From: Bacteroidota bacterium
GTDB taxonomy: Bacteria; Bacteroidota; Bacteroidia; 2-12-FULL-35-15
Direction: 5' to 3'
DNA length: 64,000 bases
NCBI GenBank assembly: GCA_016707685.1
Contig: JADJHE010000016.1
Location: forward strand, 38,164-102,163
Shown here piece by piece: positions 17,025 to 27,188 of the stretch (within the stretch, counting starts at the first letter, position 1; each line of letters opens with the position of its first letter). A program made the translations under genes and the position numbers. A model generated the notes under the pieces. The model was not told the origin of the DNA. It did no database searches and saw nothing but the letters and a program-made list of their open reading frames with translations.

Positions 17025-18512
17025 CTAAAACTGTAAATAAATTGGCATTACCTGATCGGCTTGCTTTACCTGAATCACAATCCAAATAAACACCAAAATA
17101 ACAGCGATACGCCCTACAATAGTGATTTTTGAGAGTATATTCTCCGAGAATAATTCGTAAGATTTAGGCACAAAATGAATGATATAACCTAACAACATTA
17201 CCCCAAATACAGTTCCGTAAGCCTGAAGCATTGCTTGCCATGCCGAACCATTAAAGTTGGTGAATATTTGGGAAATGATAATTCCTGCATCCTCAAATGA
17301 AGAGGCTTTGAAGAAAATCCAGCAAAAGCAAACAAAATGAAAGGTGATGATAACTCCGAGCACTTTTGTAACCCTTGGAACAGGAAAATTCAATTTTGGA
17401 ACTTTCTGTACAATTCCCATTCGCATTTTATCCAGCGCTAATGCCAAACCATGCATTCCACCCCATACCACAAAATTGAACGATGCTCCATGCCATAAAC
17501 CGCCCAATAACATTGTAATCATTAAGTTGATATACTGACGGAATTTACCAACTCGGTTTCCTCCCAAAGAAATATAGAGGTAATCTTTTAACCAAGAGGA
17601 GAGCGACATGTGCCATCTGCGCCAAAATTCAGTTATGCTGGATGATTGATAAGGCGAATCAAAATTTTCATTGATACTAAAGCCCATCCAACGTGCCATA
17701 CCAATTGCCATGTCGGAATACCCCGAAAAATCGCAATATATAACCATGGCATAACCATAAACACCCATCAAACATTCTATACCTGAATGACGCGAGGGGT
17801 CATCAAAAATATATTGTACATAATTCACATAGATATAATCTGAAATAACCACCTTTTTGAACAATCCTCCCAATATCAAATACAAACCTCTGGATATATC
17901 GGTATTGGTAATAAAGATGTCTTTTCGGATTTGAGGGATAAAATCGGCAGCACGCACAATTGGTCCCATTACCAGTTTTGGGAAAAAGGATAAAAAGAAA
18001 CAATAATCTAAAAAGCTGGTTACGGGTTTAAACTTACCACGATACACATCAATGGTGTAACTCAGATTTTCGAATGTATAAAAGGAAATACCAATTGGTA
18101 AGATTAAATTGAGTGGCTTTACCTCTCCTATCTTTAGGTCATTGATGATTTCAATAAAAAAGTTTGTATACTTAAAATAGAACAACAAGCCTAAATTGAT
18201 GATGATGCTAAAAATCAAAATCAGGTTCTTTTTCCTTTTGCTATCTGCCCGGTATAACCAATTGGATAAGTTAAAATCAATAACTGCCGACAATAAAATG
18301 AATAAGAAATAAAAGCCGCATGCTTTGTAAAAAAAGTAAAGCGAAAAAATGGTAAAATAAACTACACGCGCTAATTTTCGTTTGTATAAGAATTGATAGC
18401 CCAATAAGAATACACAAAAGAAAAACAGAAAGAAGCCACTGTTGAATAACAATGGATCCTTTGCATTGTAGGTTAATTGGTTTATTAATTTATCGAAATC
18501 GATATTTAACAT
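17025..18512 (-). CDS. MBOAT-family O-acyltransferase (AlgI/PatA-like)
   Basis: 495 residues with about 10-12 membrane segments. Membrane-bound O-acyltransferases of this type move an acyl group, usually acetyl, across the membrane onto a polysaccharide or peptidoglycan. The catalytic His lies in GGLWHGASFNFVVWGGMHG near residue 340; FENLSYTIDVYRGK and FSGYSDMAIGMARWMGF are typical AlgI-group sequences, and SITEFWRRWHMSLSSWLKDYLYISLGGNR is represented by the WRRWHMSLS core. It starts directly against the stop of the upstream SGNH gene and is the last gene of a three-gene unit. The acceptor cannot be told from sequence: exopolysaccharide or peptidoglycan are both possible. Confidence 0.9.
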   Translation of the reverse strand: MLNIDFDKLINQLTYNAKDPLLFNSGFFLFFFCVFLLGYQFLYKRKLARVVYFTIFSLYFFYKACGFYFLFILLSAVIDFNLSNWLYRADSKRKKNLILIFSIIINLGLLFYFKYTNFFIEIINDLKIGEVKPLNLILPIGISFYTFENLSYTIDVYRGKFKPVTSFLDYCFFLSFFPKLVMGPIVRAADFIPQIRKDIFITNTDISRGLYLILGGLFKKVVISDYIYVNYVQYIFDDPSRHSGIECLMGVYGYAMVIYCDFSGYSDMAIGMARWMGFSINENFDSPYQSSSITEFWRRWHMSLSSWLKDYLYISLGGNRVGKFRQYINLMITMLLGGLWHGASFNFVVWGGMHGLALALDKMRMGIVQKVPKLNFPVPRVTKVLGVIITFHFVCFCWIFFKASSFEDAGIIISQIFTNFNGSAWQAMLQAYGTVFGVMLLGYIIHFVPKSYELFSENILSKITIVGRIAVILVFIWIVIQVKQADQVMPIYLQF

Positions 18513-19778
18513 CTACTTTTTACTTTTTTTATAGTTTTCGTATCCGCTTAAAAATGCATTGTAAAACAAATCGCCTTGTATTTGATACCCTCTACCTGTA
18601 AAATGCACACGGTCTTTTGCTGTTAATTTTGCAACATACCATTTCCCCATTGAGCCATAACCTCCCATCACATCGTACAAATTCCAATAGGGCATATTGT
18701 GCTCTAAACAATACTTTATAATTGTTTCCTTCGCAATTTTAACATCAGGGTTTTTAACCCTTCCTTTTCTTCCTCTTTTGTAAGAATCGGCAGGAGTGGT
18801 TAATAATACCGTTGCATCAGGGTTTATCTTTTTTAAATTCGTAACAAGTGTATCTATATTTCTATAAAATAGTTCTTTATCGAAATTACCATAAAATGCT
18901 TCATTCGTACCCATTGAAACGATTACCAAATCAGAATTCAAATACGCCAATTGCTCCGTAAAATATTTCGACATGTTGTAATGCTTAAACTCTGCACCGT
19001 TTACTCCAATCATGTTGTATAACACTCCCGATGAATCATTCTCCAACAACATTCCATAAATACGAGTTGATTTCTGGGTTGCAGTATCCACCACTTTACT
19101 ACGTAATATTATTTGTTTCATAGGCTTTTCGAATTGAGCTACTGAAACAAATGGATTTGATTTTTTATTGGAATAAGTAAATTTTTCCAACTCACAATTC
19201 AAATCATCACATACAGAAATGTCATAATTATTTTTTCCTTTTTCATGAAACAATGTAAACTTAGTAAAGCTGTATCCCAATCCAGGTTGATCTTTTACCA
19301 TAAGATTAATTTCAGATAAGGAATCGGTACTCTCTATTGTAAATCCACTTAAACCAATTGGTAAGGGTTTATTATAAAACACATTTCGTTTTGCATCCCA
19401 AACTGTATTGGTGGTTGTTTTATAAGAAGAAGGTTCATTGCTTTTAGCCACACGGTAAGGAAAAATTAATCCGCGACCCGCATTTCCAAACTTACGTTGT
19501 AATTTCTGACGCATACTTCCCGAAAAATGATCAGCCTGAATGTGTGAATCGCCCATGTGAACAATGTTCACTCTTCCTTTTTTCTTTTGCTCAAGTGCAT
19601 ACAATTTTTCATAAACACTTACTAATGAAGTACTGTCGTTTTCAATTTTGTTTATCGACTTATTTATAAATAAATACTGCTTGTATATCGTAGAATCAAT
19701 AGTTTGCGCATTCCCTTTTATTCCTAAAAGCAAACTGCAAAAAATCAATAGTCCAAACTTTATAATTTTAATCATCAA
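18513..19778 (-). CDS. Exported SGNH/GDSL hydrolase, probable partner of the MBOAT protein (I)
   Basis: 421 residues with a signal peptide (residues 1-25, ending GNAQ). SGNH blocks are visible: block I GDSH with nucleophile Ser78, a Gly block near VNGAEFKHY, block III GTNEA (LVIVSMGTNEAFYGN) and block V DxxH in KDRVHFTGRGY near residue 390. Such enzymes act on acetyl esters or complete acetyl transfer in the periplasm next to an MBOAT carrier (PatB-, AlgX/AlgJ-like roles). Adjacent to both neighbours with 0-1 nt gaps, so the three are one operon. It differs from the second SGNH in having a cleavable signal rather than a membrane anchor. Confidence 0.85.
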   Translation of the reverse strand: MMIKIIKFGLLIFCSLLLGIKGNAQTIDSTIYKQYLFINKSINKIENDSTSLVSVYEKLYALEQKKKGRVNIVHMGDSHIQADHFSGSMRQKLQRKFGNAGRGLIFPYRVAKSNEPSSYKTTTNTVWDAKRNVFYNKPLPIGLSGFTIESTDSLSEINLMVKDQPGLGYSFTKFTLFHEKGKNNYDISVCDDLNCELEKFTYSNKKSNPFVSVAQFEKPMKQIILRSKVVDTATQKSTRIYGMLLENDSSGVLYNMIGVNGAEFKHYNMSKYFTEQLAYLNSDLVIVSMGTNEAFYGNFDKELFYRNIDTLVTNLKKINPDATVLLTTPADSYKRGRKGRVKNPDVKIAKETIIKYCLEHNMPYWNLYDVMGGYGSMGKWYVAKLTAKDRVHFTGRGYQIQGDLFYNAFLSGYENYKKSKK

Positions 19779-19779
19779 T

Positions 19780-21177
19780 TTAGTTCTTTAGTTGAGCTTT
19801 GTTATAATCCTTGTACTCGCTCATTAATTTATCGTACAACAACTTCCCTGCTTTGCGTGCTCCTTTAAAATTGAAATGCGTATAATCTCTATTTGCAAAA
19901 GCGGTATCGCCTTCCACCCATTTTACCATCGAACCATAGCCACCCATTGCATCGTACAAACTCCAAAAGGCAATTTTATTGTCTTTCGCCATTCGTTTCT
20001 GAACTTCCACTAAAATAGGAACACTTGGATCGGTTTGGTATTCACCATCTTTTCGATAGCTTTTATCACCTACACTCACTAATAAAATGCTTGTGTTCGG
20101 AAAACTTGCTTTGATGTGTTTTATTACATTATTCATTCCACGTTCATACCAAGAGAAATCGGTAACATTTGGACTTACTGCATTTAAACCATATTCCAAA
20201 ATGATTAAATCATAACCCAAACAATTATTTGTTCCTGAGTACACCGCTTGTGTTACTTTCGAAATTGGCAATCCAGAGTTTCCTCTGAATGAAAAATTAT
20301 CAACAAACACACCACTATCACTTTCCATACTAAATCCAAAAATGTCCATGGATGTTTTGCATTGAAATTTCGCATGAATTGATTGCATTGGATTTGCACT
20401 TTTAATTGAAATTTGATTGACAACATTGGCCCCATTTAAAAAATAGCGTCTACCATTGATAACAACATAATTCCCTTCATTTCCTTTTCCGTAAATTAAT
20501 TTTGCCTCGTAAAACTTATCGATGTGTTTTTTATTTGCAGCAATGTATTTTACCCAACTTCCACTTGTTACATCGGTTGTATCTACTTGTCCCATGGTGC
20601 CAGGAACAAACGAATATCCTGATATACCCAAGGTGTGATTTGCTGGTGCATTTTCAAGAAGATTATAAGTCGTCCAATCGCCAAACGAATGAATCACACT
20701 GGTTCTAAAGCCCGAAACAATCGATGTGATTGGAACAAATCCTACTCCGTAGCCACCATAATTTTCCTGCATGTTACTTCTTAAATCCTGAGAAATCAAA
20801 TCGCCTTCAATCATCGAATCGCCAAAATAAGCAATGCGTGTTTTGTGCTTTTCTTTTGAAGTTTTATTCAATGCATTAAAAAAATGGGCTAATGCGGAAG
20901 TGGAGTCATTTTCAAAATCTAAAATATTTGCTGGATCTACTTTTCGTAATGCAACTGCTGTACTATCTTTTGCAATGATGGAGTCGTTTACAATAAAATC
21001 AGGCAACGGTGCTTTTTTAAGTGCAGCTTTAGAAAGGATGTCAGCAATGGGTTCTATCTTCTTAGTTTCAAAACCAAACAAATTCCATTTAGTATTAAAT
21101 AAGGAGAGTACAATCAATATAACGGTCACACTAAGTACCATTATAAAAGGTTGTGCATGCTTATTGTTGGAATTCAT
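19780..21177 (-). CDS. Membrane-anchored SGNH/GDSL hydrolase, probable partner of the MBOAT protein (II)
   Basis: 465 residues. An N-terminal membrane segment at about residues 10-27 has no clear cleavage site, so the protein is probably anchored with a periplasmic domain. Block I is YFGDSMIEGD with Ser121; FRGNSGLP, LIILEYGLNAV (block III with GLN in place of GxND) and YTHFNFKGAR (His block, residues ~440) follow. It ends 1 nt before the start of SGNH I. Middle residues ~190-290 look like an inserted beta-rich module (carbohydrate-binding-like), which may recognise the polymer being acetylated; this is inference. It is the first gene of the operon. Confidence 0.82.
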   Translation of the reverse strand: MNSNNKHAQPFIMVLSVTVILIVLSLFNTKWNLFGFETKKIEPIADILSKAALKKAPLPDFIVNDSIIAKDSTAVALRKVDPANILDFENDSTSALAHFFNALNKTSKEKHKTRIAYFGDSMIEGDLISQDLRSNMQENYGGYGVGFVPITSIVSGFRTSVIHSFGDWTTYNLLENAPANHTLGISGYSFVPGTMGQVDTTDVTSGSWVKYIAANKKHIDKFYEAKLIYGKGNEGNYVVINGRRYFLNGANVVNQISIKSANPMQSIHAKFQCKTSMDIFGFSMESDSGVFVDNFSFRGNSGLPISKVTQAVYSGTNNCLGYDLIILEYGLNAVSPNVTDFSWYERGMNNVIKHIKASFPNTSILLVSVGDKSYRKDGEYQTDPSVPILVEVQKRMAKDNKIAFWSLYDAMGGYGSMVKWVEGDTAFANRDYTHFNFKGARKAGKLLYDKLMSEYKDYNKAQLKN

Positions 21178-21251
21178 TGGAGCTTTTAAAATTGGCGATA
21201 AAGATAGTGTTTTGGAGTAATGCTAAAACAATTTGACAAAAAAAAGAAAGC

Positions 21252-21704
21252 CTATTTTTCAAGCTTTTCAAACTTGTTATAAAGACGAATTCCAAGTATT
21301 AAAGAAAGAGCTACAATCGGAACAAAACCCCAAACTAAAATGCCAAAAACAGGTTTAGCAATATAGTCAAACACTCCATCTACATCATCAATTCCTTCCG
21401 TAAAATAGCCAAGCATCGATGCTATGAACGTTCCTATTTCAAGAGAAAAAATTGTTATTAAAAACCCCATCAAATAAGGTGAAACTTTATTAGAGTACAA
21501 TAGTTTTGCTGCAGGGATTGATAAGAAATAAATGGCCAAAAACAAACCCATTACTCCTAAAAGCAAGTTTGGTAAAAGACTATTGAACATATCGAGTAAA
21601 CCGCCAAATCCAAACATTATCGTAATCATCAATAAAATAGTCAAAATTCCAAAAGCAGCAATTCGTAACGATTCTTTTCTGGTGATGTAAAGTGCCTCTT
21701 TCAT
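21252..21704 (-). CDS. Four-helix integral membrane protein, unknown
   Basis: 150 residues with about four hydrophobic helices (residues 15-35, 43-60, 75-98, 118-142) and a short acidic loop (GIDDVDG). A charged N-terminus is followed by ILTILLMITIMFGFGG. I do not recognise a family. It ends 75 nt upstream of the SGNH II start region and follows the lipoprotein hydrolase by 6 nt, so it is probably translated with that gene. Confidence 0.6.
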   Translation of the reverse strand: MKEALYITRKESLRIAAFGILTILLMITIMFGFGGLLDMFNSLLPNLLLGVMGLFLAIYFLSIPAAKLLYSNKVSPYLMGFLITIFSLEIGTFIASMLGYFTEGIDDVDGVFDYIAKPVFGILVWGFVPIVALSLILGIRLYNKFEKLEK

Positions 21705-21710
21705 GATTAT

Positions 21711-22616
21711 TTATTGCAACATTTTACGAATCTTCTCCGCTATCTCATCAGTATAATAAATAGGTCCGCAAATATGGCATTTATTAATTTCATAAAACTC
21801 TTTTGTGGGAGTAGTTGCTTTTTTGAAAATGCGTTTTCCCATGTATTCAGGAATTACTTCATCCTCCGTGCTATGAACTACTAACAATGGCTTTTTATAG
21901 CTTTTAATTGATTTTTTTGCAGAATAACCATCCTTCATAAATACACGAGCAATTCCACCTATCAACATCATTCTACGAACCATGTATGCACCAACATCAT
22001 GATGCGATGAGAAAGCGCCTTCAATTACCAATGCATCAATATCTGCTTGTCTATCGTTTGCCACTACAGCCGATAAATGACCTCCCAGCGATTGTCCATA
22101 AATAACAAGCTTGGTGTTTTTTACTTCTTCTCTGCTTTTAATATAATCAAGAGCTGAGTTAGCATCAATACGCACATTTTTACGAGTTGCTTTTCCTTCC
22201 GAAAAACCAAAGCCACTGTAATCGAACATAAAAATTTGAAATCCTTTTTTTGCTAATGGAGCAATTGCCTGAACTTGGTAGAGCATGTTTGCAGCATTTC
22301 CATGAAAGTGTAAAAGTGTAACATCGGCTTTTACATTTTTTGGTTTGATGAGCCAACCATTTAACTTGTTTCCATTTTTACTTGTAAACACAATACTCTC
22401 AATGGTATAGTCGGTTTCAAGTGGAATACGATTTTTTGTAATCAGTGGCTGGTGCTCATCACCAGTAAAATAGGTAATAATGGTATCGCCTTGCTTGGTG
22501 CGCATTTCAATCTGTTTGGTTTCATTCGTAATTTTATACGGAACCAAAAACATTTTATTGAAGCTGCAAGAGCTAAGAATAAAGAGTAAAAGAAAAAGCT
22601 GTATGTATTTAAACAT
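21711..22616 (-). CDS. Alpha/beta hydrolase, lipoprotein
   Basis: 301 residues. The N-terminus is a lipoprotein signal (LFILSSCSFNK, lipobox Cys at residue 17). The hydrolase core shows LLHFHGNAANM (oxyanion His-Gly), GQSLGGH with the nucleophile Ser, HSTEDEVIPEYM with a catalytic Asp and a late His in INKCHICGP. This pattern is that of BAAT/BEM46-like (prolyl oligopeptidase-related) hydrolases, whose substrates vary from esters to lipids. The membrane-side location suggests a periplasmic envelope role. The gene is complete. Confidence 0.8.
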   Translation of the reverse strand: MFKYIQLFLLLFILSSCSFNKMFLVPYKITNETKQIEMRTKQGDTIITYFTGDEHQPLITKNRIPLETDYTIESIVFTSKNGNKLNGWLIKPKNVKADVTLLHFHGNAANMLYQVQAIAPLAKKGFQIFMFDYSGFGFSEGKATRKNVRIDANSALDYIKSREEVKNTKLVIYGQSLGGHLSAVVANDRQADIDALVIEGAFSSHHDVGAYMVRRMMLIGGIARVFMKDGYSAKKSIKSYKKPLLVVHSTEDEVIPEYMGKRIFKKATTPTKEFYEINKCHICGPIYYTDEIAEKIRKMLQ

Positions 22617-22677
22617 GTATTAAATTATATATAAGCATTAATGTCTAAATATCATTTTTATCAAGAAATTTCATTAA

Positions 22678-25600
22678 CTAATTCAACCTAAACTCTAAAT
22701 TATTTTCACGTAGCATTTCCAAAAATTCGTTTGTAGGACTAATTTTTACACGTTTAGAAGGCAAGTCGATAGCCACATTCTCATCCGTATCAATTATTTT
22801 AAAGCGTAATGAACAATTACGAGGTTGAATTTTTTCATTCTCTGTAATAATGTCATTAAACTTCGATATAAATTCATCCGACAATTGTTTTAGAGGAACA
22901 TTGATGGTAATATTTCTTGCCATTTTATCTCTTAACTCCGACAATAATTGAATGCTTGATACTTTGAATTCCCAATTACCAGAATTACGGAATCGTTCCG
23001 AAATTTTTCCTTTAATAAATAAAAATAAGCCATGAACCATGTATTGCTTAAACTTCACATAATCTTCACCAAAGAAGGCTAAATCTATGGATTCCTGATA
23101 ATCTTCGATGCTAATTTTCCCCCAAGGATTTCCGGTTTTAGTTATACCATTGTGAACCATTGTTACAATTCCTCCAAACACCAATTCTTTATTTTTATAC
23201 TCTTCAATTTTCTTTACATCACCCACTGAATGATAGCAGAAATTATCAATTTCTAATTTGTAGGTATCTAATGGATGTCCTGAAATAAAGAATCCTACTA
23301 CATCTTTCTCGTATTTTAATTGCTCTAAATTACTCCATGGCTCGCATGCAGGAACCGTTGGCTCAGGCATTTCAACTTCACTCTCTTCACCAAACAAGGA
23401 AACTTGAGAGGAGTTCACTCCATCCTGATGTCCGTTACCATAACGAATTGCTTTTTCAAGAAAATTGATATTATCGTTTCCATCCAAATTAAAATACGTT
23501 GCTCTTGGAATACCAAATGAATCAAATCCACCAGCATAAGCTAAACTTTCAAATGTTTTTTTGTTAGCAGCGCGTAAATTGATTCTTCGAACTAAATCAA
23601 AGATACTTTTGTATGGTCCATTTGCTTCACGTTCTTCAACAATTGAAATAACAGCCGCCTCTCCTACTCCTTTTACAGCACCCATTCCAAAACGTATTTG
23701 TCCAGCTTTGTTTACACTAAACTGATATGAACTTTCATTTACATCGGGGCCGAGTACTGAAACCCCCATACGTTTACACTCATCCATAAAGAAGGTAATT
23801 TTATCGATGTTGCTCAAGTTATGTGTAAGCACCGATGCCATGTATTCACCCGGATAATGTGCTTTTAAATAAGCTGTTTGAAATGCAACAAATGCATAAC
23901 ACGTTGAATGCGATTTATTAAATGCATATTGAGCAAATTTTTCCCAGTCGGTCCAAATTTTCTCTAGTTTATCGCTAGCCAAGCCTTTTGCGGTTGCACC
24001 ATCCATAAACTTACTCTTCATTTTATCAAGTGTAGCCTTATCTTTCTTACCCATTGCTTTACGCAACACATCGGCATCGCCTTTACTAAAGCCTGCCAAT
24101 TTTTGCGATAACAACATCACCTGCTCTTGATAAACCGTAATACCATACGTATCAGAAAGATACTCTTCCATCTCCGCTAAATCGTAAACAACAGGCTCTA
24201 AACCATGCTTACGCTTGATAAAGTTCGGAATGTATTCAATCGGACCTGGACGATACAATGCGTTCATGGCAATTAAATCAGCAAACTTATCTGGTTTTAA
24301 TTCCTTCAAATATTTTTGCATACCAGCACTTTCAAATTGGAAAGTACCGTTGGTATCACCACGTTGATAAAGTTCAAATGTCTTTAAATCATCTAATGGA
24401 ACATCATCAATAACAATGTCAACACCATGATTTTGCTTAATCATTCGTAGCGCATCGCGCAAAATGGTTAAGGTTTTTAGACCCAAGAAGTCCATCTTGA
24501 TTACACCAGCATCTTCAATTACTTTTCCATCGTATTGTGTAATCAACAATTCCGATTCTTTAGAAGTTGAAACAGGAATTAAATCGGTTAAATCCATCGG
24601 TGCAATGATAATACCTGCAGCATGGATACCGGTACCACGAACAGAGCCTTGAAGAATCAATGCTTCTTTCAACACTTTCGCTTGTAAATCATTTCCATTC
24701 ATTATTTCACGCAGACGCTTTACATTCTCCATGTCTTCGCCTGTCAACCCTTCTTTTTCCTCTAAACTTTTTTCTCCAGTAAGTGGAGCTGTAAGAACAC
24801 GTTCAAGTTCAATTCCAGGTTTATCAGGAACTAATTTTGCCAATGCATTGGAATCAGGTAATGCTAAATCCAATACACGAGCAACATCCTTTATACTCAT
24901 TTTAGCTGCCATTGTACCATAGGTAACAATTTGAGCAACTTGATTTTTCCCGTATTTATCTACCACGTAATCAATTACTTTTTGGCGACCTTCATCATCA
25001 AAATCGGTATCAATATCGGGCATTGACTTACGATCGGGATTTAAGAAACGCTCAAATAGTAAATTGTATTTAATAGGATCAATATTGGTAATTCCAATAC
25101 AATAAGCTACTGCAGAACCAGCTGCCGAACCACGACCAGGACCAACGAATACGCCAATATCACGACCAGCACGAATAAAATCTGCAACAATCAAGAAATA
25201 ACCAGCAAATCCCATTGTTTTAATCGTAAACAATTCAAAGTTTAATCGTTCTTCAATTTCGGGCGACAATTCGCGATAACGCTCTTTCGCACCAGTATAG
25301 GTTAAATGGTGTAAATAATCATCTTGGGTAGCAAAACCTTCCGGAATTTGGTAATTCGGAAGCATGATGTCTTGCTTTAATTTTAAAGGTGAAATTTTAT
25401 CTACAATTTCATTTGTATTATCAATTGCTTGCGGAATATCGCTGAACAATTGCGACATTTCCTGAGTAGTTTTGAAATAGAATTGATCGTTATAAAAAGC
25501 AAAACGTTTGCCTTTCATGGAAACTTCATCATCAAACTCTTTTAAGGTTGGTGTACTTTGCTTTTCACCTGTATTGATACAAAGTAAAATATCATGAGCA

Positions 25601-26268
25601 TTCGCATCCTCTTGATCAACATAATGTGAATCATTCGAAGCAATAATTTTCACATTGTGTTTTTGAGCGAATTTCAACAACACTTCATTCACGGTATTTT
25701 GTTCAGGAATATTGTGACGTTGCAATTCTACATAATAATCTTCACCAAAAATATCTAACCACCATTTGAATTCTTTCTCACCTTCATCTTCTCCTTTTTT
25801 AAGGATAGTACGAGGAACGGAAGCACCCAAACAACATGTTGTAGCTATTAAACCTTTATGATATTTAAGGATCAACTCTTTATCAATACGAGGATATTTA
25901 CCATAAAGGCCTTCCATGTATCCCAATGAACAAAGCTTAACCAAGTTTTTATAGCCTTCAGCATCTTTTGCTAATAATAACTGATGGTAACGAACATCTT
26001 TATCTTCCTTTGTAAATTGACGTTTGTGGCGATTTTCTACCACATAAAATTCGCAACCCACAATTGGTTTTACTTTATTGGGATTTTCGGGTGTATTGTG
26101 TTTTCCTGCTTCGGCAACAAATTTAAAAACACCAAACATGTTACCATGGTCGGTGATTGCCAATGCAGGCATATTATCGTTCACTGCTTTTTTGTACAAG
26201 GATGCTACATCTGCTGCACCGTCAAGCAATGAAAATTGTGTGTGTACGTGTAAATGGGAAAATTTCAT
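22678..26268 (-). CDS. dnaE: DNA polymerase III alpha subunit
   Basis: 1196 residues, intact. The replicative C-family polymerase. The PHP domain begins the protein (HVHTQFSLLDG, AITDHGNM). The palm catalytic Asp residues are in PDIDTDFDDE and VIKMDFLGLK, with GPGRGSAAGS for nucleotide binding. The tandem HhH, an OB fold (ELVFGGIVTMVHNG) and the C-terminal tau-binding region follow. It is the longest gene of the window and, unlike many neighbours, has no frameshift. The start at 26268 gives MKFSHLHVHTQFS, as in other Bacteroidota DnaE. Confidence 0.97.
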   Translation of the reverse strand: MKFSHLHVHTQFSLLDGAADVASLYKKAVNDNMPALAITDHGNMFGVFKFVAEAGKHNTPENPNKVKPIVGCEFYVVENRHKRQFTKEDKDVRYHQLLLAKDAEGYKNLVKLCSLGYMEGLYGKYPRIDKELILKYHKGLIATTCCLGASVPRTILKKGEDEGEKEFKWWLDIFGEDYYVELQRHNIPEQNTVNEVLLKFAQKHNVKIIASNDSHYVDQEDANAHDILLCINTGEKQSTPTLKEFDDEVSMKGKRFAFYNDQFYFKTTQEMSQLFSDIPQAIDNTNEIVDKISPLKLKQDIMLPNYQIPEGFATQDDYLHHLTYTGAKERYRELSPEIEERLNFELFTIKTMGFAGYFLIVADFIRAGRDIGVFVGPGRGSAAGSAVAYCIGITNIDPIKYNLLFERFLNPDRKSMPDIDTDFDDEGRQKVIDYVVDKYGKNQVAQIVTYGTMAAKMSIKDVARVLDLALPDSNALAKLVPDKPGIELERVLTAPLTGEKSLEEKEGLTGEDMENVKRLREIMNGNDLQAKVLKEALILQGSVRGTGIHAAGIIIAPMDLTDLIPVSTSKESELLITQYDGKVIEDAGVIKMDFLGLKTLTILRDALRMIKQNHGVDIVIDDVPLDDLKTFELYQRGDTNGTFQFESAGMQKYLKELKPDKFADLIAMNALYRPGPIEYIPNFIKRKHGLEPVVYDLAEMEEYLSDTYGITVYQEQVMLLSQKLAGFSKGDADVLRKAMGKKDKATLDKMKSKFMDGATAKGLASDKLEKIWTDWEKFAQYAFNKSHSTCYAFVAFQTAYLKAHYPGEYMASVLTHNLSNIDKITFFMDECKRMGVSVLGPDVNESSYQFSVNKAGQIRFGMGAVKGVGEAAVISIVEEREANGPYKSIFDLVRRINLRAANKKTFESLAYAGGFDSFGIPRATYFNLDGNDNINFLEKAIRYGNGHQDGVNSSQVSLFGEESEVEMPEPTVPACEPWSNLEQLKYEKDVVGFFISGHPLDTYKLEIDNFCYHSVGDVKKIEEYKNKELVFGGIVTMVHNGITKTGNPWGKISIEDYQESIDLAFFGEDYVKFKQYMVHGLFLFIKGKISERFRNSGNWEFKVSSIQLLSELRDKMARNITINVPLKQLSDEFISKFNDIITENEKIQPRNCSLRFKIIDTDENVAIDLPSKRVKISPTNEFLEMLRENNLEFRLN

Positions 26269-26354
26269 TCTGAATAAATTAATGGACCGTAAATTTAATC
26301 ATTAAACCGCCTAATTCTAGTGGCTGTTAATAAGATTTGAAAAATGTAAATAAA

Positions 26355-26392
26355 TAAAAAAGCGCCTTCTGAATTTTCAGAAGGCGCTTTTT
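26355..26392. terminator. Bidirectional intrinsic terminator
   Basis: A 17-bp perfect stem (AAAAAGCGCCTTCTGAA and its complement) with almost no loop, T-tailed on both strands. It lies between the deoxynucleoside kinase stop (26411, minus strand) and the dnaE start, so it terminates the kinase transcript. Confidence 0.85.
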
Positions 26393-26410
26393 AAATTTTA
26401 TAGATACTAA

Positions 26411-27037
26411 TTAAAATAAACCATTGATTTCGGCATCAATTTTATTAATAATAAAGCCTAAATCTTCCGCTTTTTCAGGGAAATTATTATTATCCACATC
26501 AATAATCAATAAACGAGCATTTTTATGTTCTTGTTCATAGGAAGTAATAAATGCTTCGTAACGTTCATTTAAGCGTTTTAAATAATCCAAACGAATTGCA
26601 TTTTCATAATCACGACCACGTTTTTGAATTTGATTCACCAATGTAGGAACCGATGCTCTCAAATAAATCAATAAATCGGGTGGAGAAATAAATGACTCCA
26701 TCAATTTAAATAATGAAAAATAATTTTCAAAATCACGAGTCGTCATTAAACCCATTGAATGCAAATTGGGAGCAAAAATATAAGCATCTTCATAGATTGT
26801 TCTATCTTGAATAACCGTTTTTCCGCTATTTTTAATTTGTTGTACTTGACTAAAACGACTGTTTAAGAAATATACTTGCAAGTTAAATGACCAACGTTGC
26901 ATATCCTCATAAAAATCATTTAAGTATGGATTATCGTCAGCATCCTCGAAGTGAGCTTGCCATTTATAATGTTTTGCTAAAAGAGTAGTGAGTGTGGTTT
27001 TACCAGAACCAATGTTTCCTGCTATTGCTACGTGCAT
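26411..27037 (-). CDS. Deoxynucleoside kinase (dAdo/dGuo/dCyd kinase family)
   Basis: 208 residues. A salvage kinase that phosphorylates deoxynucleosides with ATP. The P-loop is GNIGSGKTT near residue 7, the substrate/base motif DRTIYEDAYIF (ERS/DRS type) near residue 80, and a lid RGRDYENAIRLDYLKRL near residue 140. FEDADDNPYLNDFY is typical of the deoxyadenosine kinase group. Substrate preference is not certain. It is followed downstream by a strong terminator and then dnaE. Confidence 0.88.
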   Translation of the reverse strand: MHVAIAGNIGSGKTTLTTLLAKHYKWQAHFEDADDNPYLNDFYEDMQRWSFNLQVYFLNSRFSQVQQIKNSGKTVIQDRTIYEDAYIFAPNLHSMGLMTTRDFENYFSLFKLMESFISPPDLLIYLRASVPTLVNQIQKRGRDYENAIRLDYLKRLNERYEAFITSYEQEHKNARLLIIDVDNNNFPEKAEDLGFIINKIDAEINGLF

Positions 27038-27188
27038 AATTTTGAAATAATTTAATTTTTAAAACCGAAAACGAAAATACAAAAACTTAAATGCCCTGCA
27101 AGGAAAAAACGTGAAATTGTGAATAAGTTTTTCCCACTTCCTAAAAAGCTATTAAATAGCTATATTTACACATTAATCTAGAATTAGT

